Under the pieces are notes generated by a model, which saw only the letters and a program-made list of their open reading frames with translations, did no database searches and was not told the origin of the DNA. 40,283 nucleotides of DNA from positions 1 to 40,283 of the forward strand of contig JADLGR010000138.1 in assembly GCA_020849175.1 (NCBI GenBank). The letters run 5' to 3'. This DNA is from Deltaproteobacteria bacterium. GTDB lineage: Bacteria; Myxococcota_A; UBA9160. How positions within the stretch are numbered: position 1 is the stretch's first letter; every line of letters starts with the position of its first letter. Below, one piece after another: positions 36,488-40,283 of this stretch. Both the position numbers and the translations under genes were made by a program.

Positions 36488-37498
36488 CTACTCGAGGTGG
36501 CCGATGATCGCGTCGGTCATGCGATCGAGTGTGGCCGTTCCGCCGAGGTCCGCCGTTCGCGTCATGGGATCGGTGAGCGTCGCGTGCACGGCCCGCACGA
36601 TGGCGTGCGCCGCTCCGTCCTCGCCGAGATGCCGGAGCATCTCGGCTGCCGAGAGGATCACGGCAGATGGATTCGCGAGGCGCTTGCCGGCGATGTCGGG
36701 TGCGCTCCCGTGGACGGCTTCGAAGAGCGCGCAGTCGTCCCCCACATTGCTGCCGGGAACGACACCGAGGCCACCCACGAGCCCGGCGCACAGGTCGGAG
36801 ACGATGTCGCCGTACAGGTTGTCGAGCAGCAGCACCTCGAAACGTGACGGATCCTTCACGAGCTGCATGGCACAGTTGTCGACGATCAGCTCGTCGTAGG
36901 CGATCTCGGGATAGCCGCGCGCCACCTTGCGCGCGCACTCGAGGAACAGGCCATCGGTCAGCTTCATGATGTTGGCCTTGTGAATCGCCGTCACCTTGTC
37001 GCGCCCTTGTCGCTCGGCGAGCTCGAAGGCGAATCGCGCGATGCGCAGGCACGCGTGCTCTGTCACGACCTTGAGGCTCTCGACGATCCCGGGCGCTACG
37101 CGGTGCTCGAGTCCGGCGTACAGACCTTCGGTGTTCTCGCGCACCACGACGAGGTTCACGTCCTCGAAGCGTGTCGGGAGGCCGGGGATGCTCTTCACCG
37201 GACGCACGCACGCGTAGAGGTCGAGCGCCTTGCGAAGCGTCACGTTCGCACTCTGGAAGCCCTGCCCGACCGGCGTCGTGATCGGGCCCTTGAGGGCCAC
37301 CCGGTTGCGCCGGACCGAGTTGAGGACCGAGTCGGGGACCGGAGTGCCGTGCTTGGCGATGACCTCGGCACCGGCCTCGACCCGCTCCCAGTCGATCTTC
37401 ACCCCGGCGGCGGCGACCACCCGCTCGGCGGCCTCGGTCACCTCGGGGCCGATCCCGTCCCCCGGGATCAGCGTGACGGTGTAGGAATGGGTCGACAT
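36488..37498 (-). CDS. NAD-type isocitrate dehydrogenase (IDH/IMDH family)
   Basis: [73 protein letters not shown]. Confidence 0.9.
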   Translation of the reverse strand: MSTHSYTVTLIPGDGIGPEVTEAAERVVAAAGVKIDWERVEAGAEVIAKHGTPVPDSVLNSVRRNRVALKGPITTPVGQGFQSANVTLRKALDLYACVRPVKSIPGLPTRFEDVNLVVVRENTEGLYAGLEHRVAPGIVESLKVVTEHACLRIARFAFELAERQGRDKVTAIHKANIMKLTDGLFLECARKVARGYPEIAYDELIVDNCAMQLVKDPSRFEVLLLDNLYGDIVSDLCAGLVGGLGVVPGSNVGDDCALFEAVHGSAPDIAGKRLANPSAVILSAAEMLRHLGEDGAAHAIVRAVHATLTDPMTRTADLGGTATLDRMTDAIIGHLE

Positions 37499-37559
37499 GG
37501 CCGGTGGCTCCCCCTATGCTCCGCGCTCGCCCGAAGAACCCCCTCCGGAGAGAGTCCCC

Positions 37560-38204
37560 GTGGCCATTGAACTGCTCTGCCGAAAGATCGGCATGACCCG
37601 TCTCTTCGACGAGCAGGGTCAGTGCGTTTCCGTCACCGTCCTCGACGCCAGCCCGAACGCCGTCGTCCAGAAGAAGACGCCGGAGAAGGACGGCTACGCG
37701 GCCCTCCAGCTCGGCTTTGGCGAGCGCTCCCGGAAGAGCCTCTCGAAGGCCGTACAGAAGCACTTCGAGAAGGCCGGGGTCGCGCCGAAGCGTGTGCTCG
37801 CCGAGAGCCGCATGACGCCGGAAGATGCCGCAAAGTACGAAGTCGGGCAGGAGATCGGCGGCGATCTCTTCACTGCCGGACAGCGCGTCGACGTGATCGG
37901 GACGAGCAAGGGCCGTGGAACGGCCGGTGTCGTGAAGCGCCACAACTTCCCGGTCCACACCGAGGGTCACGGCACCCACGAGTTCTTCCGGCACGGCGGC
38001 TCGATCGGCGCCAACAGCTACCCCGGCCGCGTGATCAAGGGCCTCCGGATGTCGGGCCGCTACGGTGCGGAGCGCGTCACGACGCGGAACCTGGTCGTCG
38101 CAAAGGTGGATGCCGAGAAGAGCCTGCTCTTCGTGCGCGGAAGCATCCCCGGCCACAACGGCGGCTTCGTGCGCATCCGAGCCGCCATCGCCTCCAGCCG
38201 CTAG
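37560..38204 (+). CDS. rplC: 50S ribosomal protein L3
   Basis: GTG start with SD GGAGAG; LLCRKIGMTRLFDEQG, GTSKGRGTAGVVKRHNF, GGSIGANSYPGRVIKGLRMSGRYGAERVTTRNL. Confidence 0.95.
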   Translation: MAIELLCRKIGMTRLFDEQGQCVSVTVLDASPNAVVQKKTPEKDGYAALQLGFGERSRKSLSKAVQKHFEKAGVAPKRVLAESRMTPEDAAKYEVGQEIGGDLFTAGQRVDVIGTSKGRGTAGVVKRHNFPVHTEGHGTHEFFRHGGSIGANSYPGRVIKGLRMSGRYGAERVTTRNLVVAKVDAEKSLLFVRGSIPGHNGGFVRIRAAIASSR

Positions 38205-38227
38205 CCGCTACGCGGCCCGGTGCCGCC

Positions 38228-38836
38228 ATCGCGACCTACGACCGCAAGGACGCCTTCCACCAGCGCGCGAAGCGCGAGGGCTACCGCTCGCGTGCGGCGT
38301 ACAAGCTGCTCGAGATCCAGGCGAAGCATCGCCTTCTGACCCGCGGCCAGCGGGTCGTCGACCTCGGCTGCTGGCCGGGCGGCTGGCTTCAGGTTGCGGC
38401 CGGCCTCGTCGGACCTTCTGGGCGCGTGGTGGGCGTCGACGTCGCAGCGATCAACCCGCCGCTCGAGCTTGCGAACGTGATCGCAATCTGCCGCGATCTC
38501 TCGGAACCAGGCGTCTTAGAACAGGTTCTTTCTGCACTCGGAGGCCGGGCCCAGGTGCTGCTCTCGGACGCCGCGCCGAAGCTGACGGGCGTACGCGCGA
38601 CCGACCGCGCGCGTGAGGAAGAGCTGCTCACGACCATCGCGGCCCTCGTCCCCGCCCTTCTCGCGCCCGGTGGTGACCTGCTGATCAAGCTCTTCGACAG
38701 CCCCGAGGCCGATGCGGCCGCGCGCGCTCTCGGGCGTAGCTTCGAGAAGACGATCGGCATGCGACCCGAGGCGAGTCGTAGGGGAACGAGCGAGCGCTAC
38801 CTGCTCGCGCGGGGCTACCGCCCGGACGCTCCCTGA
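38228..38836 (+). CDS. rlmE: 23S rRNA (uridine-2'-O-)-methyltransferase RlmE/FtsJ; start codon non-canonical or unresolved
   Basis: YDRKDAFHQRAKREGYRSRAAYKLLEI, VVDLGCWPGGWLQVAA, LLSDAAPKLTGVRATD, LLIKLF. 38228 is ATC. Confidence 0.88.
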   Translation: MATYDRKDAFHQRAKREGYRSRAAYKLLEIQAKHRLLTRGQRVVDLGCWPGGWLQVAAGLVGPSGRVVGVDVAAINPPLELANVIAICRDLSEPGVLEQVLSALGGRAQVLLSDAAPKLTGVRATDRAREEELLTTIAALVPALLAPGGDLLIKLFDSPEADAAARALGRSFEKTIGMRPEASRRGTSERYLLARGYRPDAP

Positions 38837-38864
38837 TCGCCGATGCGCTGGCACGCAGCGTGCA

Positions 38865-38895
38865 GTCCCTCTCCAAGACAGCCCACAGGAGGGAC
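38865..38895 (+). promoter_or_regulatory. 5'UTR hairpin covering the SD of the CBS gene
   Basis: GTCCCTC (38865-38871) pairs with GAGGGAC (38889-38895); AGGAGG lies at 38887-38892. Confidence 0.5.
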
Positions 38896-38898
38896 ACC

Positions 38899-39375
38899 AT
38901 GCCGCGCAGGGCCCGAGACGTCATGCAGTCGCCGGTCGTGTCGATCGAGCGCGATGCCAGCCTGCTCGACGCGCACCGGCTCTTCGTCGAAGAAGAGATT
39001 CACGGCGCACCGGTGGTCGACGCAGATGGTGCGGTCGTGGGCGTTCTCTCGACGCTCGATCTGTTGCGAGCCGTGGCCGAGGAGCACGAGAGCGGCCGAA
39101 GCGACGCCGTCTACTACCGGGATCTGCTTCCCTACTCGACTCCTGACTGGGCCACCGACAGCGAGGACTTCCAGGACCGACTCTCCGATCTGCGCGTGGT
39201 CGACGCCATGAGCGAGGCGGTGATCAGCGTTGCGCCGGACGCGACGATCGCGCAGGTGGCGGCAACGCTGCGCGAGAACGGCATCCACCGCGTCCTCGTT
39301 GCGGAGAAGGAACGGCTCCTCGGCATCATCAGCAGCCAGGATCTGCTGGCGCTCCTCGAGTCTGCGGACGTCTGA
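38899..39375 (+). CDS. CBS-domain pair protein
   Basis: Two CBS motifs: DVMQSPVVSIERDASLLDAHRLFVEEEIHGAPVVDADGAVVGVLSTLDLL and VVDAMSEAVISVAPDATIAQVAATLRENGIHRVLVAEKERLLGIISSQDLL. Confidence 0.92.
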   Translation: MPRRARDVMQSPVVSIERDASLLDAHRLFVEEEIHGAPVVDADGAVVGVLSTLDLLRAVAEEHESGRSDAVYYRDLLPYSTPDWATDSEDFQDRLSDLRVVDAMSEAVISVAPDATIAQVAATLRENGIHRVLVAEKERLLGIISSQDLLALLESADV

Positions 39376-39445
39376 CGGGCCCGAGACGATCCTACTCACT
39401 TCGCCTCTCTCAAGCGGCGAAAAGTCACACCTTGGAGGAGCGGAC

Positions 39446-40283
39446 TTGGCATCTGCGTCTTCTGAGCCCGCGTGGCTCTCTCGCGCGGACTTCCAGCGCC
39501 TGATCGACGCGCTCGGCGCGGGCGGTCGCCGTGTGCTCGGTCCCGTCGCTCGAGACGGTGCGATCGCGTGGGACGAGATCCGAGCCGCGGCAGATCTTCC
39601 GGAGGGCTGGCGGGATGAGCAGGCGCCCGGCGCCTACCGTCTCGTCGAGGCAGGGCACGCGCGTCTGTTCGACGTCATCAACGGCCCCGCCTCGCTCAAG
39701 CCCTTCGTCTTCGCCCCGCGCGAGGATCTCGTCCGGGTGACGCGTGAAGGCCGAAGCTTCCGCGCCGAGGCGCAGCGGCCCGACGCTCCCGACCTCGCCC
39801 TGCTCGGCGTGCGGGCCTGCGACCTCGCCGGCCTGCGAATCCAGGACCGCATCTTCCTTCACGACCGCGTACCCGATCCCGCTTACGCCCTTCGCCGCGA
39901 GCGCCTCCTGCTCGTGGCGGTCAACTGCACGCGATCGGCGCCGACCTGCTTCTGCGTCTCGATGGGAACGGGCCCCGAGGCCGAGTCGGGCTTCGATCTC
40001 TCGCTCACCGAGCAAGACGGCGGCTTCCTCCTCCGCACGGGGACTTCCGCTGGCCAGGAGATCCTCGCCGCGCTCGATCTCGACGCTGCGCCGGGTACGA
40101 GCGTTGCGGCGGAACGCGCCGCGCTCGCCGCGTGCGCCGCCGGGATGACGCGCGCTCTCGACACCAGCGACCTGCCGGAGATGCTCTACCGCAGCCTCGA
40201 GCACCCGCACTGGGACGTCATCGCGTCGCGGTGTCTGTCGTGCGCCAACTGCACGCAGGTCTGTCCCACCTGCTTCTGTCACG
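39446..40283 (+). CDS. Group 3b [NiFe]-hydrogenase/sulfhydrogenase beta-type Fe-S subunit, 3' end outside window
   Basis: TTG start with SD GGAGGAG; open to the window edge. LLGVRACDLAGLRIQDRIF, LVAVNCTRSAPTCFCVSMGTGPEAESGFDLSL, RCLSCANCTQVCPTCFCH. Not in the supplied ORF track. Confidence 0.75.
   Translation, partial: MASASSEPAWLSRADFQRLIDALGAGGRRVLGPVARDGAIAWDEIRAAADLPEGWRDEQAPGAYRLVEAGHARLFDVINGPASLKPFVFAPREDLVRVTREGRSFRAEAQRPDAPDLALLGVRACDLAGLRIQDRIFLHDRVPDPAYALRRERLLLVAVNCTRSAPTCFCVSMGTGPEAESGFDLSLTEQDGGFLLRTGTSAGQEILAALDLDAAPGTSVAAERAALAACAAGMTRALDTSDLPEMLYRSLEHPHWDVIASRCLSCANCTQVCPTCFCH

Noticed and set aside
35934-38156. 740-aa minus-strand ORF spanning IDH and rplC
   Set aside because: Out of frame with IDH and antisense to rplC; shadow ORF.
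39400-39421. TTCGCC/GGCGAA hairpin between the CBS and hydrogenase genes
   Set aside because: 6-bp stem with 10-nt loop; too weak to interpret beyond a possible terminator.

Overview
High-GC bacterial chromosomal window, deltaproteobacteria/Myxococcota-like (low-confidence taxonomy). About 30 CDS are supported. In order: gyrB (5'-truncated by the window) and gyrA; hemL; a split F0 ATP-synthase block (AtpZ/AtpI-like, AtpI-like, atpB, atpE); tmk; a GT1 glycosyltransferase; an alpha/beta hydrolase; a CPBP protease; uvrA; a SurA-like PPIase; GT39-like and YfhO-like membrane proteins; a GT9 heptosyltransferase-like protein; a second polytopic GT-C-like protein; an epoxide-hydrolase-like protein; TetR; COQ4; mfd; a TMTC-like TPR membrane protein; a His-rich TPR lipoprotein; vapBC; GT4; an AlkP-superfamily phosphodiesterase; NAD-type isocitrate dehydrogenase; a stand-alone rplC; rlmE; a CBS-domain protein; and the start of a group-3b hydrogenase beta-type Fe-S subunit (TTG start, absent from the ORF track). 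There is no CRISPR array, prophage, transposon or obvious defence island apart from vapBC. The most notable observations are: (i) a 366-bp atpE-tmk intergenic region holding a long two-part hairpin and a possible H-type pseudoknot; (ii) an orphan rplC-rlmE pair in which rlmE lacks any canonical start codon; (iii) a UvrA whose insertion domain is replaced by a short low-complexity linker; (iv) a ~70-aa tandem repeat in the non-membrane region of a GT39-like protein; (v) a bacterial COQ4 divergent from a TetR gene with a perfect 7-17-7 dyad between them; (vi) a 5'UTR hairpin covering the Shine-Dalgarno of the CBS gene. All claims come from manual reading; no searches or folding programs were run.
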